NCBI RefSeq assembly: GCF_020085105.1
Contig: NC_058065.1
Location: forward strand, 937,665-1,001,664
Source: Siniperca chuatsi
Taxonomy: Eukaryota > Chordata > Actinopteri > Centrarchiformes > Sinipercidae
Length of the DNA stretch: 64,000 nt
Direction: 5' to 3'
A program made the position numbers and the translations under genes. Positions 62,291-64,000 of this stretch are shown piece by piece. The first letter of the stretch is position 1. Each line of letters opens with the position of its first letter. Under the pieces are notes generated by a model that was not told where the DNA came from, did no database searches, and saw nothing but the letters and a program-made list of their open reading frames with translations.

Positions 62291-64000
62291 GCTGTTTAGT
62301 TTAGTCATAATAGCTGATCACGTGGCTCCACGTTGCCCCTGGCGACTATAACACAACCCAAATATGAACATATGACTGCGCAACTTATAAACCGTCCACC
62401 TCTCACTCAAGTGGCTGTTTCACTGTAACACAGTCCAGAACTTTCTCCACACAGTAGCAAACTCACGAAGACCCAGAAACCTGGTCTCCAGATAGCCAGG
62501 CATTAGACCCGGGACAGCTACGGAATAAGTAGGACTTACGTTTTGGGCTGCACACAGAACTTCAACAAGTCAGAAAACGGGGAAACAGAAGAGTAAAACA
62601 GCCTTTCACAGCTGCTGCCGTCCTTCCTCTTCAGCTACCTGAGCGCAGCTGATGAGTGGGAGGGCCCGACGCGCTGACTCTTGACTCTGATTGGTCAGAG
62701 TGTGTTCCGGCCTTTTCTACAAACAGCGACTCGTTTAACTGTCGTGAAAACAGTGTTGAGTGTTTTATAGTTTTCTGGCTTATAGTTCTTGTGGAAGTGG
62801 ATTACTTTGAGCACATGTACCAAAAAAAGGTCAGTAAAGTAAAAAAAGTATATTTAATGAGCGTTATTCTGTGTTTATGTGATAAAGAAGACCTTGATCT
62901 ATAATTGAAGCCATTTGTTCTAAATATTTGACGCTTTTCAAAGAAAATATGAGGAAGTAATTCATGGGGACAGAAATGTTGCTGCATAACAAGAAGGACC
63001 CAGGTGGGAGAGCAGGAGAGGGATCGAAGACTGAAGCAGCTGAGAATATAAGGATTCAAATAAGGAAAAGACTTGACGAAGCCAGATTTATTGCTGACAG
63101 AGATTTCTATGACAGTTTGTCTGTTTTTCCTTTTTTACGTGGAGAACTGAAGTGCTGAGCGCTGCAGGGCCCCAGTACAGCTGGTTAATAACAGCTGGCC
63201 TCCACAGCTTCAGGTCCTCCCTCTCCTTTGCAGCAGCATCCAAAGTTTCCTGTAGACCGCTTTCACAGCAGAAACACAATGTTAGAAAAGAAAACATCAT
63301 TACAGCAACAGCCGACCTGAAGGGAACTACCGACAGCCCTGTGAGAGGAGTTCATTCAGTTATCTGTTCATGACTGAGCTCATAGTGTTGGGTGGTACAG
63401 GACTGCATCACACTGAGAGCTGTTTCTAAGGTTTCGCCCTCCTACATGATGGCAGTCCCTTATGTTACGTAATGTGACGCCATGTTGGAAAAGAGCGGCG
63501 ACTGTTTCTTCTGAATCTTTGCCCTTCTGTCTGTGAAACATCAAATCCTGCATCAACTCTTCAAATGGTTGTTTCCAGGAAAGGTTCAGTAGAAATGTAG
63601 TTGCTCTTTCAGCAGCGTTCAGCGTTCATGCAGGCCAAGTCCTGGACCAGATGCTGCTGCTGGATGCAGCGCAGGTTGTTGAGGTGGTGTTGGCGATCCC
63701 AGGTGGAGCAGGTGGAGGGCTGAGCTCCACCTGTTTTTACAGATGTTCCTGTACTCACATCTGGACACGTCACGTTTGTCACAGCAGATTTAAATCTGAG
63801 AGGAGTTTTCCCCAAACTGTCGTTATTTCTGCTTTGAGTGACGTCGAACATGACGTGTGCAGCACAGTGAGACAGAAGTGATCCTGACAGGAATTATTCC
63901 TGCTGTAATATACATCACAGATGTCAGTTCAGCACCAGACCACAGTAACATGAACACGCACAAAACATCCAGCACATGAAACGATGCTGTTTCTGTCAGA
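62291..64000. other. Nothing recognised
   Basis: I see no LRR, B30.2 or other coding exon, RNA gene or clear transposon. The short open frames have no family motif. It may be a further NLR intron or intergenic DNA. Confidence 0.45.

Overview
This is nuclear DNA from a ray-finned fish, probably a spiny-rayed (percomorph) teleost. The evidence is short exons with GT/AG introns, a teleost-type FISNA-NACHT-LRR receptor gene, and typical fish repeats (L2/Rex1-like LINEs, hAT and LTR remnants, a terminal-inverted-repeat MITE). There is no prokaryotic organisation and no CRISPR array. A 100-N assembly gap lies at 56401-56500.

Layout. (1) 57-7996, minus strand: thirteen exons of ftcd (formimidoyltransferase-cyclodeaminase), from the start codon to about residue 512; only the last exon or exons fall outside the window. 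(2) 8000-11900: intergenic DNA rich in nested repeats. (3) 11909-56378, plus strand: a tandem array of three copies of a mucin-like adhesion GPCR gene (ADGRG group, possibly ADGRG7/GPR128-like). Each copy carries its own duplicated upstream module. The product has a signal peptide, a Thr-rich mucin stalk with DPF-punctuated repeats, a half EGF motif, a GAIN domain with GPS, seven membrane helices and a short tail. Copy A (11909-30112) can be spliced into an uninterrupted 1093-residue protein. Copy B (32497-46195) is a pseudogene with a frameshift, loss of the GPS, TM1 and TM3, and a LINE inside the TM6 exon. Copy C (48353-56378) has an open frame for 938 residues up to the GPS and then meets the gap. 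(4) 57466-61663, plus strand: a partial NLRC3-like gene with FISNA, NACHT and four 174-nt LRR exons, two of them in a recent 573-bp tandem duplication. (5) 61664-64000: no further exon recognised.

The three gene types have no evident shared pathway. ftcd is a housekeeping enzyme of histidine and folate metabolism. The GPCR array and the NLR are typical of rapidly duplicating surface or immune receptor loci. The most informative content is the history of the array: B and C are the youngest pair, copy A has been enlarged by nested transposons, and the mucin stalk varies in length through (ACT)n-encoded threonine tracts.
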